A stretch of DNA of 64,000 nucleotides from JACCYI01 sp963828075 (GTDB taxonomy: Bacteria > Actinomycetota > Thermoleophilia > Solirubrobacterales > Solirubrobacteraceae). Made by a program: the position numbers and the translations under genes. Below, in pieces: positions 32,058 through 43,351 of the stretch. Location of the stretch: positions 1,178,001-1,242,000 of the forward strand of contig CAWHDH010000017.1 of the NCBI GenBank assembly GCA_963828075.1, given 5' to 3'. A model generated the notes under the pieces. That model was not told the origin of the DNA and ran no database searches. It saw only the letters and a program-made list of their open reading frames with translations. Numbering within the stretch: the stretch's first letter is position 1; each line of letters starts with the position of its first letter.

Positions 32058-32824
32058 CCGCAGCCACCCTCGCCGCACCCGCGCTCCGCGCCGACCGCCG
32101 CCCTGGGCTCGGCCGGCTCACCGTCGTCGAGCTGCGCAAGATGATCGACACGCGCGCGGGCTTCTGGCTCCTGCTCGCCACCGCCGCGCTGACGGTCGCC
32201 GTCGCCGTCGCCGCGTGCCTCGTGCTCGGAGACCGCGACAGCAACCTGCTCACGTTCCTGGCGGTCATCGTGCAACCGGCCAGCATCCTGATGCCGATCG
32301 TCGGGATCCTGCTCGTCACCTCGGAGTGGTCGCAGCGGACCGCGATGATCACGTTCGCGCTCGTGCCGCAGCGCTCCCGCGTGCTGATCGCCAAGCTCCT
32401 CGCGGGGCTCGCGCTCGCCGTGGCGGCGTTCGCGCTCTGCATCGCCGTGGCGCTGCTGGCGACGGCGGTCGCCGGCGCGGACGGCGACTCCACCTGGTCG
32501 CTGCCGGCCGCGCTCATCGGCCAGGCCGCGTTCGCCGTCGTCGTCTCGGTGCTTGCCGGCATCGCCTTCGGCGCCGTCCTGCTCGCCTCGGCCCCCGCGA
32601 TCGTCCTGTACTTCGTGCTCCCGACCGCCTGGGCCGCGCTCGGCTCGATCCCCGCGCTCGAAGGTGCCGCCCGCTGGCTCGATCAGTCCCGGACGATGGC
32701 GCCGCTGTTCGAGGAGGCGCTCAGCGCGACGCAGTGGGGGCGGCTGGCCACGTCGCTGGCGCTGTGGCTGGTGCTGCCGATCGCGGTCGGGTTCTGGCGC
32801 TTCGCGCGCAGCGACGTGCGCTGA
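32054..32824 (+). CDS. ABC transporter permease (ABC-2 type)
   Basis: The 256-residue membrane protein has six hydrophobic segments, beginning after a cytoplasmic lead (LTVVELRKMIDTRAGFWLLL). The SEWSQRTAMITFALVPQRSR loop is typical of ABC-2 permeases partnered with BcrA-type ATPases. It is co-translated with the upstream ATPase (ATGA at 32054-32057). The substrate is unknown; export of a lipid or peptide antibiotic is plausible. Confidence 0.87.
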   Translation: MTAATLAAPALRADRRPGLGRLTVVELRKMIDTRAGFWLLLATAALTVAVAVAACLVLGDRDSNLLTFLAVIVQPASILMPIVGILLVTSEWSQRTAMITFALVPQRSRVLIAKLLAGLALAVAAFALCIAVALLATAVAGADGDSTWSLPAALIGQAAFAVVVSVLAGIAFGAVLLASAPAIVLYFVLPTAWAALGSIPALEGAARWLDQSRTMAPLFEEALSATQWGRLATSLALWLVLPIAVGFWRFARSDVR

Positions 32825-32896
32825 ACGGTCGCGGCCGTCTACCGTGTGAGGGGGGAAGGACCCGGCACGGCACGAGGAACGGAGGACGGGCTGCGC

Positions 32897-35215
<2,319 letters not shown>

Positions 35216-35261
35216 GTCGCGACGCGATGACCGGGCGACGCGTAACGTCGTCGTCCGCCCG

Positions 35262-36221
35262 ATGCAGCACGACCTCAAAGCCCACGGCTTCCCGCGCGAC
35301 CTGGACGGCCACCCGCTGCTCGCCTGGATGGGCGAGGACTGGGTGCGCCACGTGGCGCTGGCGCTGCTCACCGAGCTGCGCAAGCAGGACCCCGGGACCA
35401 CGATGTCGGCCATCAACTGCGGGGAGCCGCCGCAACTCGAGTCCCGCGTGCGCCCGGAGTCGGGAGCGGTGACGGCGGTGTCGCTCCGGTTGCGCATCGA
35501 GCTGCTGGTCGGTGACGCGTCCGGGCGCGAGCATCTGCTCCAGGGCGTCGCGACCTTCACCGGGCCGGAGCCGCGGACGCTCACCGTCGAGTTCTCGGTG
35601 ACGCCGCAGGAGCGGATGATCGGCGTCCTGCGCGAGGCCAGAGCCCTCGTCTCACGGCCCGACAACAGCTTCGACTGGTCCTCGTGGGAGGACGCGGAGG
35701 ACGCCGTCTGGGAGATCGAACGCTTCATCGACGAGCTGGAGCTGCGCCCGGTGCGCAAGCGCGACATGGACATCCTGTTCCTGCCGACCGGCCCGATGCA
35801 GGAGGTGGCCGTCTCCAGCGGCTGGGGTCAGGCCTTCCTCGACCTGGCAAACCGCTTCGACGCCATCGAGATGGTGGCCGCCGACACCTGGTCGTGCCGG
35901 ATCTGCGACTCCGACGCGGGATCGATCGAACTGCGCGAGAACGGCGATCTGCGGCGCAAGAGCTTCACCAGTGTGCTCTCCGAACGCGTCGAGGACCCCG
36001 GGCGGTTCGGCCGCTTGTGGGATGCGATCGCCGCGGGCGACGCGGCAGCGCTGTTCGCCGTCGACGAGGAGCTCGCGCCGTGGTGGTGCCCCGAGTGCGC
36101 GGCCTGTTACTGCGGCGAGCACTGGGCGCGCGAGGACGTCTTCGACGAGGACGCGCCGGCGCACCACGACTCCATCCGGGGGCGCTGCCCGGAGGGCCAC
36201 GAGCGCATGCTCGAGGACTGA
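35262..36221 (+). CDS. Uncharacterised protein with C-terminal zinc-binding cysteines
   Basis: The product is 319 residues from ATG 35262 (MQHDLKAHGFPRDLDGH). The frame is open back to 35160, giving 353 residues, but that extension is basic and low-complexity and overlaps the kinase gene. The N-terminal ~200 residues form an unrecognised alpha/beta domain. The C-terminal third has a likely zinc site: SCRIC (~210), WWCPECAACYCGEHW (~275) and RCPEGHERM (~308). It ends 3 bp before the next gene, so the two are surely cotranscribed. No function can be assigned. Confidence 0.65.
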   Translation: MQHDLKAHGFPRDLDGHPLLAWMGEDWVRHVALALLTELRKQDPGTTMSAINCGEPPQLESRVRPESGAVTAVSLRLRIELLVGDASGREHLLQGVATFTGPEPRTLTVEFSVTPQERMIGVLREARALVSRPDNSFDWSSWEDAEDAVWEIERFIDELELRPVRKRDMDILFLPTGPMQEVAVSSGWGQAFLDLANRFDAIEMVAADTWSCRICDSDAGSIELRENGDLRRKSFTSVLSERVEDPGRFGRLWDAIAAGDAAALFAVDEELAPWWCPECAACYCGEHWAREDVFDEDAPAHHDSIRGRCPEGHERMLED

Positions 36222-36224
36222 CGG

Positions 36225-37100
36225 GTGGGCCTGAGGTTCGCCTTCGTCGCCGAGCCCCCGACTCGGGTCGGCGACCTCGCGGCCGCCCTGAGCGTGCGGG
36301 TGGCCGATCTCATCCGCGACGGCGGGCACTCGATGGGCACCATCGCGGCGGCGCCTCCGACGGCGCCCGGGGCTGCCGGCCCGGCCCCGCTGTCCGGGGA
36401 CGTCGCGACGCTCTCCGGCCGGTACCGGTGGGACATCCACCACGAGCATCCGGTGACGTCGGCGGGCGCGCTGGCGGACCGGCAGCTCACGTCCTATCTC
36501 GTGATGTTCAGGCGCGGGCGGGCGGCGTGCGAGGCGGCGTTGCGCGCCCAACACGGTCCACCGCTCGCGAACCAGCGCCCGGGATCTCGTGGGCTGCACC
36601 AGTACGGACCGTTCTTCGTCAGCGTCGGCGACGGCGACGACTTCGTCCTCGAGTGGTACGACGCCGAGCCGGACTGGGCGAAGCCGGCGGTCGACGCCGG
36701 AGCCCGGATCCAGGCCGTCGCCGACATCGCAGCGGTCCTACGGGGCGCCGGGACTGAGGCTGCGATCGCCGCACGGGCGGGCGACGTGGGCATCCGCACC
36801 ATCGACCGCGGGCTCGAGTTCGAGCCGCCGATGCCGGCGACCGACTTCGCCCGCGCGCTCGGCGTCCCGGACCCGGTCGCCCGCACCGTCGGCGTCCACA
36901 TGAGCGAGTGGAGGATCGCCACCGTGGCCGGTGCGGGCACGGCCGATCTCCGCGTGGGGCCCTGGGAGCTGGAGGCGTATCTCGACGGTCCTGCCTCCGG
37001 CGACGCGGTGCCCGGCGTGTCCATCCCCGCGGGGGTCGTCCGGCGCCTCGGCGAGCGCGACGTCGTGCGGAGCGTGCGGATCATCGCGCCGCCCCCATGA
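36225..37100 (+). CDS. Uncharacterised 291-residue protein
   Basis: The start is GTG 36225, 3 bp after the previous stop. The protein is soluble and rich in Ala, Gly and Asp, with no signal peptide. Notable segments are GRYRWDIHHEHPVTSAGALA, HQYGPFFVSVGDGDDFVLEW and RTIDRGLEFEPPMPATDFAR. I recognise no family. It overlaps the methyltransferase remnant by ATGA at 37097-37100, and the tight packing suggests a common operon with the zinc-site protein. Confidence 0.6.
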   Translation: MGLRFAFVAEPPTRVGDLAAALSVRVADLIRDGGHSMGTIAAAPPTAPGAAGPAPLSGDVATLSGRYRWDIHHEHPVTSAGALADRQLTSYLVMFRRGRAACEAALRAQHGPPLANQRPGSRGLHQYGPFFVSVGDGDDFVLEWYDAEPDWAKPAVDAGARIQAVADIAAVLRGAGTEAAIAARAGDVGIRTIDRGLEFEPPMPATDFARALGVPDPVARTVGVHMSEWRIATVAGAGTADLRVGPWELEAYLDGPASGDAVPGVSIPAGVVRRLGERDVVRSVRIIAPPP

Positions 37101-37609
37101 CCGGCGAGGGCGATCGCTGGTCACGCTGGCTGCTCGAGCGCCGCGACGCCGGGGACGAGCGCCAGCGCTCGGTCAACCTCGGCCACCTCCTCCCCATCCG
37201 CGACCGCGTGCTCGGCCACGCCGAGCCGCTCGACGGGGCGACCCTGCTGGACGTCGGCAGGAAGGTCAAGGCGGCGTTCGCCGAGCTCGAGGGCCCCGCC
37301 ACCGCCCCGATGATCGACTTCGACGATCGCGACCTCGCCGATCTCGCCGAGGCCGCCGGCTTCGATCGCATCCACCTCGAATGCCACATCGACGTCGAGC
37401 CCGGCTCGCCGATCCGCGCGACGAGCCTCGACGCCCTGCTCGACGCCGCCCCCAACCCGCTGGCCCCGACCATCCGCGAGAGCCTCAGCGCGGCGTTGAC
37501 TCCGTCAGAGCAGGACCGGTTCCTCGCACACCTCGGACGCTCGATCGCCGAGGGCGACATCGTCCGGCGCTCTGTGGTCGCCTATCTCGCCGCGCGAAAG
37601 CCCGAGTGA
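37097..37609 (+). pseudogene. Methyltransferase remnant lacking the SAM-binding core
   Basis: The frame is intact (170 residues), but the content looks like two ends of a class I SAM methyltransferase joined together. The N-terminus WSRWLLERRDAGDERQR followed by HLLPIRDRVLGHAEPLDGAT and LLDVG is the usual lead into motif I (DVGxGxG). Here RKVKAAFAELEGPATAPMID, typical of the region after the core, follows at once. About 110 residues carrying the cofactor site are missing, in frame, near 37255. It cannot bind SAM in the normal way. The expected full-length layout is from family knowledge. Confidence 0.6.
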
Positions 37610-37621
37610 CGGCGGCTCGGC

Positions 37622-38014
37622 TCACGCCGGTCCTGGCAGCTTGAAGCTCAGGTGCACCTCGGTGCCGTGCGGGTCGCGCTCGTGGATCTCGCAACCGTGG
37701 GCGATGGCCACGATGAGGGGCAGGCCGATCCCGGCGCCTGGGCTGCCGGGCCGCGGACGCATGCCTGACCCGTTGTCTGCGACCACCAGGCGCAGCTCCC
37801 GCTCCACCAGCGTCGCGGTGACCTCGACCGGCCCCGGTTCGTCGAAGTCGGCGTAGCTGTGCATGACGACGTTGCTGACCGCCTCGGACACGGCGAGGCA
37901 GGCATCGCTGAGCGGCGGATCCGGGATCTCCGCCGCAGCCGCGAACGCCTTGACCCGTTCGCGAAGCTCACGCGCCGCGACCGGCTCGGCCCTCACCACC
38001 CAGGTCTCGGTCAT
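37622..38014 (-). CDS. Anti-sigma-type ATP-binding protein (HATPase_c_2)
   Basis: The 130-residue RsbW-like protein has the N-box VSEAVSNVVMHSY, G1 box VADNGSGMRPRPG and glycine loop GAGIGLPLI. It is paralogous to the protein at 8882-9286. ATG 38014 gives the conserved length. It is convergent with the methyltransferase remnant and 29 bp downstream of the DUF3089 gene on the same strand. It would bind a sigma factor or a STAS partner; neither is adjacent. Confidence 0.83.
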   Translation of the reverse strand: MTETWVVRAEPVAARELRERVKAFAAAAEIPDPPLSDACLAVSEAVSNVVMHSYADFDEPGPVEVTATLVERELRLVVADNGSGMRPRPGSPGAGIGLPLIVAIAHGCEIHERDPHGTEVHLSFKLPGPA

Positions 38015-38043
38015 GGCTCCGCTCTCTCCAGGCCGACCGGCTC

Positions 38044-39243
38044 CTAACCCCTCAGGTCGCACCGTTGCGCCCGCGATGACGTCCGGCTCATGGACATAGT
38101 GGAGCAGGTGTTCGCGTAGGTGCCGATCTGGCGCCGCAGGACGGTCACCAGGTCGCCCTGGGCGATGTTGACGTCGGCGAGGTGCAGGCCCCATTGCGGC
38201 GTCGGGGAGGCCTTCGGAATCGGTGTCCCCGGGGCGGAGGCGATCCGGAGCACGTGGGCTCCGCCCGCGCGCGAACAGCGCCCGGTGAACGCTCCGTCGC
38301 TCTGCACGAAGGTCGTCGACGCCGCCGGGAACTGGAGCCCCAGCAGCGAGATGCCCGCGGCGATCAACGTCCCGGGGGCGAACGGCTCGGTCGGCGCAAC
38401 CGAGGTCAACCGGGCAGAGCGGTTGCGTCCGAGGGCCGCGGGATTCGTGCACGCCGTCTCGAGCGTGGATCGCGCCGGAAGCCCGAGGAAGCCGGCGACG
38501 CGCGGCGCGCCGCGCCCGAAGAGCGACGGGTCGGGCGGCGTCTGGTTGAACGCGCTGAAGGCGATCACGCAGGAGAGCTGGGGCGCTCTCCGGCAGATGG
38601 GCACCCGGCGGAACACGCCACCGCGGTCGGACCCCTTGCGGACGGTGACGTCGCCACCGATCAGCAGCGCTGAGACCATCCGACGGCGCAGGGACGCATC
38701 GTCGTCGATGCGCCGGCGGACGAGCCGCTGCAAGTGGAAGGTCCCCTGCGAGTGGCCGATCAGCACGAATCCGCGCTTGGGGCCGATCCGGCGCAGGAAC
38801 GCATCGAACGCCTCCTCGACGTCGCCGTAGGCCTTGAGGTAGTCGCTCCGGGTCGTCGTCCCGGCCTGCAGCGCCGCGACGGTGGCCTGCCGGTAGACCG
38901 GCGCGTAGACGCGGCAGACCTGCGAGAAGCGCGCGGCCTGATAGAGCGCGATCGAGCGGATCTCGGGATCGACGCGCTTCGTTGCCAGCCGGCTCGGCTG
39001 ATTGGAGACCGTCGGGTAGACGTAGAAGCAGTCGGCGCCGTCGTCACGACGGCTCGGCGTGAAGGTCCCGGCCCGCGCGTCCCAGCCGCGGTAGAGCGTC
39101 GTGCTGAGGCCCGGCCGGCAGGGGTCGTCCGCGACCCGCGGGCCGCAGAGCCACTTCGTCGAGGCGGTCGCACTGCCGGCGGCGCCGAGCGCGGCTGCCG
39201 TGATGATCACGGCCACGGCGCACGCGAGAGCGATCCTGGTCAC
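38044..39243 (-). CDS. Secreted DUF3089 alpha/beta-hydrolase-like protein
   Basis: The 399-residue product starts at GTG 39243 (MTRIALACAVAVIITAAALG signal). The DUF3089 family features are KWLCGPRV at the mature N-terminus, DCFYVYPTVSNQP, VYAPVYRQATVAAL and the nucleophile elbow GFVLIGHSQGTFHLQRLV. Together they indicate an extracellular lipase or esterase. Cys residues are paired along the chain. Its start overlaps the response-regulator stop by GTGA, an unusual coupling that puts it in the same transcript as the two-component pair. Confidence 0.82.
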   Translation of the reverse strand: MTRIALACAVAVIITAAALGAAGSATASTKWLCGPRVADDPCRPGLSTTLYRGWDARAGTFTPSRRDDGADCFYVYPTVSNQPSRLATKRVDPEIRSIALYQAARFSQVCRVYAPVYRQATVAALQAGTTTRSDYLKAYGDVEEAFDAFLRRIGPKRGFVLIGHSQGTFHLQRLVRRRIDDDASLRRRMVSALLIGGDVTVRKGSDRGGVFRRVPICRRAPQLSCVIAFSAFNQTPPDPSLFGRGAPRVAGFLGLPARSTLETACTNPAALGRNRSARLTSVAPTEPFAPGTLIAAGISLLGLQFPAASTTFVQSDGAFTGRCSRAGGAHVLRIASAPGTPIPKASPTPQWGLHLADVNIAQGDLVTVLRRQIGTYANTCSTMSMSRTSSRAQRCDLRG

Positions 39244-39902
39244 GATGTCCTGGAGATCCGGTCTGTCTCGTGGGCCCACATGGCGATCTCGACGCGATTC
39301 CGGGCGCCGAGTTTGGCCATCAGGCTGGCGAGGTGGGTCTTGACGGTGCTGAGGCTGATGTGGAGCTCGTCGGCGATCTCACCGTTGGTTCGACCACGCG
39401 CCACGGTGAGCAGGACCTCTTCCTCACGGGCCGTGAGCGCCTCGGTCGGCTGGGCCGGTGGGCGCCCGTTGCCGGAGTCGGAGAACGTGGCGAGCAGTCG
39501 GGCGGTGACGCTCGGGGCGATCAGCGCGTCCCCGTTGGCGGCGGCATGGATCGCCTGGACCAGGAGCGCCGGCCCGGCGTCCTTGAGCAGGAAGCCCCGG
39601 GCCCCGGCCTTCAGCGCGCCGTAGACGTACTCGTCGAGGTCGAAGGTGGTGATCACGATGACCGCGAGCGGCTCGTCGACCTCGGGTCCGGCGAGCTGGC
39701 GGGTCGCCTCGATGCCGTCCGTCCCGGGCATGCGGATGTCGAACAGGCACACGTCGGGCCGCAGGTCGCGGGCGAGGGCCACCGCCTCTCGCCCGTCCGC
39801 GGCCGCGCCGATCACCTCGATGCCCGGCTGGGCGTCGAGGATCATGGTCAGCCCGGTGCGGACGAGCTCCTGATCGTCCGCGACGATCACGCGGATGGTC
39901 AC
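39240..39902 (-). CDS. NarL/LuxR-family response regulator
   Basis: The 220-residue product has a receiver (VIVADDQELVRTGLTMIL, acceptor Asp in DVCLFDIRMPGTDG, Lys in GFLLKDAGP) and a LuxR domain (LTAREEEVLLTVARGRTNGE, then SLSTVKTHLASLMAKLG). GTG 39902 overlaps the kinase stop. It is the partner of the kinase at 39899-41032. The divergent MMPL transporter is its likely target. Confidence 0.9.
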   Translation of the reverse strand: MTIRVIVADDQELVRTGLTMILDAQPGIEVIGAAADGREAVALARDLRPDVCLFDIRMPGTDGIEATRQLAGPEVDEPLAVIVITTFDLDEYVYGALKAGARGFLLKDAGPALLVQAIHAAANGDALIAPSVTARLLATFSDSGNGRPPAQPTEALTAREEEVLLTVARGRTNGEIADELHISLSTVKTHLASLMAKLGARNRVEIAMWAHETDRISRTS

Positions 39903-41032
39903 GAGCGCGGCACCACCGCGTTGACGGTCCATCCCTTGCCAGGCCCCGGGCCGGCCTCGAAGGTGCCGCCGAGCAGCGCCGCCCGCTCGGCCATGCCGAC
40001 CAGCCCGTAGCCGGGTCGGCTGCCGTCGGCCGAGCTCGCATCACCGTCGTCGCGGACCGTCAGCCGCACGCAGTCGTCCTCGCCGGCGAGGAGGACGTCG
40101 ATGCGAGTCGCGTGGCGCGCATGTTGGGTCGCGTTGGTGACCGCCTCCTGGGCGAGGCGATACATCGCGGCACCGACCGACGGCGTCAGCGCATCGAACT
40201 CGCCGGAGAGCGCCACGTCGACACACGGCCCGTGCGTGGCGTCGCGGGCGAGCCGCTCGATGTCGGCCACACCCCGTTGCGGCGCGCGGTCGGGCTCGTC
40301 GCCGTCGCGCAGGACGCCGACCACGGTGCGCATCTCGTCGAGCGTGCGCGAGGCCGCCTCCTCGATGACCTCGAGGGCGCGCACGGCGGCGTCAGGGCGG
40401 TCGGCCGCGACGGTCCGGCCCGCCTGGGCCTGGATGGCGATCGCCGAGACATGGTGGGCGACCGTGTCGTGCAGCTCGCGGGCCAGCTGCTGGCGCTCCC
40501 GGAGCTTGATCTGATCGATCTCGCGGAGCCGGGAGGTCAGCTGGTAGCGCACGGACGCGCCGAGCGCCCCGGGGAACAGCAGGAACACCACCCCGCCCAC
40601 CGCATCGGCCACGCCGGTGAAGTCGGTCGCGATCACAACCGCACAACAGGCCAGCATGATCGCCAGTCCGATCACGACCTCGCGGCCGGCCCCCCACCGG
40701 AAGAGCGTGTAGGAGAGCAGCAGGACGCAGATATCGGTGTACAGCCCGACCGGCTCGTTCGCCCAGAAGAACCCCGCGACGCTGACGGCACCGAAGGAGC
40801 CGAACACGACGGCGACCACGAGGAGCGGGCGCGTCCGCCGCCACAACAGCGTCGAGACCACCACCACACCGTGCACGATCGCGAACGCGGGCCAGGCGAG
40901 GTCCTCGCGGAGCACGCCTTCGAGCACCGCGATCGGCACCAGCAGCGCGACGAGCACCCAGTCCCGCCACACCCGGGCGGGCGCCCCCGGGGCTCGGGGC
41001 TCTGCCCACAGCGACCGGGCGGCGGAGCGCAT
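39899..41032 (-). CDS. NarX/DesK-type sensor histidine kinase
   Basis: The 377-residue protein starts at ATG 41032 (MRSAARSLWAEPRAP). The first ~160 residues hold five or six membrane helices. The HisKA_3 box is LARELHDTVAHHVSAIAIQA (~185). The ATPase has LTVRDDGDAS and GYGLVGMAERAALLGG. It is coupled to its regulator by GTGA. The arrangement mirrors the pair at 29159-31017, but sequence differences indicate distinct systems. It is divergent from the MMPL exporter, with 159 bp between starts. Confidence 0.9.
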   Translation of the reverse strand: MRSAARSLWAEPRAPGAPARVWRDWVLVALLVPIAVLEGVLREDLAWPAFAIVHGVVVVSTLLWRRTRPLLVVAVVFGSFGAVSVAGFFWANEPVGLYTDICVLLLSYTLFRWGAGREVVIGLAIMLACCAVVIATDFTGVADAVGGVVFLLFPGALGASVRYQLTSRLREIDQIKLRERQQLARELHDTVAHHVSAIAIQAQAGRTVAADRPDAAVRALEVIEEAASRTLDEMRTVVGVLRDGDEPDRAPQRGVADIERLARDATHGPCVDVALSGEFDALTPSVGAAMYRLAQEAVTNATQHARHATRIDVLLAGEDDCVRLTVRDDGDASSADGSRPGYGLVGMAERAALLGGTFEAGPGPGKGWTVNAVVPRS

Positions 41033-41191
41033 CGAGCCAGCGTACGGAAGCCGGGCGCACGGCGGTATCGGCCACAAGTACGAGCTGCACGTCCCCCGAT
41101 CGGCCAGGGAAATTCGAGCCTTCCGCCCGATGGTGCGCGCCGCCTGGTCCGGTCACGCTCGACCGGCCAATCGGATCGAGGGAGACCAGTG

Positions 41192-43351
41192 ATGTCGCAG
41201 CGCCTGTATCGCCTGGGCCGCTTCTGTGCCCGCCGCCCGTTCGTCGTGATCGGGTCCTGGCTCGTCGTGTCCGTGCTCGTGATCGGCGCATCGGGCGCCT
41301 TCGGCCGGGAGCTCGAGGATTCGTTCGACGCGCCGGGCGTCGACTCCCAGCGGGCGACCGAGCTGCTGACGGTCGCCGGGTCCGATCAGGCCGGCCTCAC
41401 CGCCCAGCTGGTCGTGACGCCACGCGACGGCCGCGCGACGTTCTCCGGCTCGGCCGACGCGCGGGCCGCGCTGGCCGAGCTCCAGGCGGGCGCCGCCGCG
41501 CTCCCGCACGTCGTCGGCACGAGCGATCCGACGGTGTCCGCGGACGGTCGCGTCGCGCTCATCCGCATCCGCTATCCGGTGCTCGAGGAGCTGCGCGCGG
41601 ACGACCTCGAGACCCTCAAGGCGTTCGGCGTGCAGGCCGCCACGGGCTCGCCGCTGCGGCTCGAGATGGGCGGCGACCTGTTCTTCGCGTTCGAGGAGCC
41701 CGAGACCGGGGCCGGCGAGCTCATCGGCCTGCTCGCCGCCGCCGCCATCCTGCTCGTGGCGTTCGGATCTGTCATCGCCATGGGCCTCCCGATCGCGATC
41801 GCGCTGTTCGGCCTCGCCCTCGGCATCAGCTCGATGGCGCTGGTCACCTACCTGGTCGACATCCCCAGCTGGGCGCCCGAGCTGGGCAGCATGGTCGGCC
41901 TCGGCGTCGGCATCGACTACGCCCTGTTCCTCATCACCCGGCACCGCGAGCACCTCGCGCGCGGCATGGGAGTCGAGGAGTCGGTCGGCCGTGCGGTCGA
42001 GACCGCCGGTCAGGTCATCGTCTTCGCCGGCGGGACCGTGGTCATCGCCATCCTCGGCCTGGCCGTCGCCGGCGTCCCGATGATGACCGCCGCCGGGATC
42101 GCGATCGCGGCCATCGTGCTGATCATGGTCGTCGCCGCGGTCACGCTGCTGCCCGCGTTCCTCGGTCTCGCCGGAGGATGGATCAACCGGCTCGGATTCC
42201 CCCGCATCCGGGGCCGAACGGACGGCGCCCGCTGGCGGCGCTGGGGCCGGCACGTGTCCAGGCACGCGTGGGCGTACGCCGTCGGCGTCACGGTCCTGCT
42301 CCTGGCGCTGACCGCGCCGGTGCTGGCCCTGCGCATGGGCAATCCCGACGAGGGCACGCTGCCCGAGACCCGCACCGAGCGCCGCGCCTACGACCTGACC
42401 GCCGCGGCGTTCGGACCCGGCACCAACGGCCCGCTGATCGTGGCCGTCGACATCGCGCGGGATCCGAGCGTCGTCGAACCGCTCCGCGACGCGATCCGCG
42501 CCGACCCGGGGATCGCGGCGGTCGCTCCCGGCGAGGTGGACGCCGTAGATCCACCGTCCGCGACGCTGGTGGCGACGCCGACCACGGGCCCGCAGGACGC
42601 TGCGACGCGCGACACGCTCGCGCGCCTCCGCGGCGACGTGATCCCGCGCGTGCTCGCCGCGAGCCCGGCGCGCGCCCACATCGGCGGGCAGACCGCGAAC
42701 TTCGTCGACGTCAGCGACCGGGTCACCGACCGCCTCGGACTGTTCATCGCCGCCGTGATCCTGCTGTCGTTCCTGCTGCTGGTCGTGATCTTCCGGTCGG
42801 TCGTCGTGCCCCTCAAGGCCGCGCTGATGAACCTCCTGAGCATCGGCGCCTCCTACGGCGTGTTGGTCATGGTGTTCCAGTGGGGCTGGGGCGCCGGGCT
42901 CATCGGCCTCGAGTCGACCGTCCCGATCGTCTCCTTCATCCCGATGTTCATGTTCGCCATCGTCTTCGGCCTCTCGATGGACTACGAGGTGTTCCTGCTC
43001 TCCCGCGTGCGCGAGGAGTACCTCCGCTCCGGCGACAACACCGCAGCGGTCATCGACGGCATCGCCGGGACGGCCCGCGTCATCACGTCGGCCGCCCTGA
43101 TCATGATCTCGGTCTTCCTCGGCTTCGTCCTGGGCGACGACCCGACGACCAAGATGTTCGGCCTCGGCCTCGCCACGGCCATCTTCGTCGACGCGACGAT
43201 CGTGCGCCTGGTCCTCGTGCCGGCGACAATGACGCTCCTCGGCGACGCCAACTGGTGGGCTCCACGCTGGCTCGGACGCCTGCTGCCGGGCGTCCGCGCC
43301 GGCTCGCCGATGCCCGAGGTGCGGACGCAGCCGCCGCCCGTCGTTACGTGA
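41192..43351 (+). CDS. MMPL/RND-family membrane exporter
   Basis: The 719-residue protein shows the duplicated RND layout: one helix, a large outer loop, then five or six helices, all repeated. Diagnostic segments are GLGVGIDYALFLITRHREHL in the first half and VFGLSMDYEVFLLSRVREEY in the second, which carry the proton-relay Asp/Tyr of MMPL proteins. Families of this length export lipids or drugs. ATG 41192 follows GAGGGAGACC. The divergent two-component pair is the likely regulator. The 3' end overlaps the next convergent gene by 8 bp. Confidence 0.92.
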   Translation: MSQRLYRLGRFCARRPFVVIGSWLVVSVLVIGASGAFGRELEDSFDAPGVDSQRATELLTVAGSDQAGLTAQLVVTPRDGRATFSGSADARAALAELQAGAAALPHVVGTSDPTVSADGRVALIRIRYPVLEELRADDLETLKAFGVQAATGSPLRLEMGGDLFFAFEEPETGAGELIGLLAAAAILLVAFGSVIAMGLPIAIALFGLALGISSMALVTYLVDIPSWAPELGSMVGLGVGIDYALFLITRHREHLARGMGVEESVGRAVETAGQVIVFAGGTVVIAILGLAVAGVPMMTAAGIAIAAIVLIMVVAAVTLLPAFLGLAGGWINRLGFPRIRGRTDGARWRRWGRHVSRHAWAYAVGVTVLLLALTAPVLALRMGNPDEGTLPETRTERRAYDLTAAAFGPGTNGPLIVAVDIARDPSVVEPLRDAIRADPGIAAVAPGEVDAVDPPSATLVATPTTGPQDAATRDTLARLRGDVIPRVLAASPARAHIGGQTANFVDVSDRVTDRLGLFIAAVILLSFLLLVVIFRSVVVPLKAALMNLLSIGASYGVLVMVFQWGWGAGLIGLESTVPIVSFIPMFMFAIVFGLSMDYEVFLLSRVREEYLRSGDNTAAVIDGIAGTARVITSAALIMISVFLGFVLGDDPTTKMFGLGLATAIFVDATIVRLVLVPATMTLLGDANWWAPRWLGRLLPGVRAGSPMPEVRTQPPPVVT

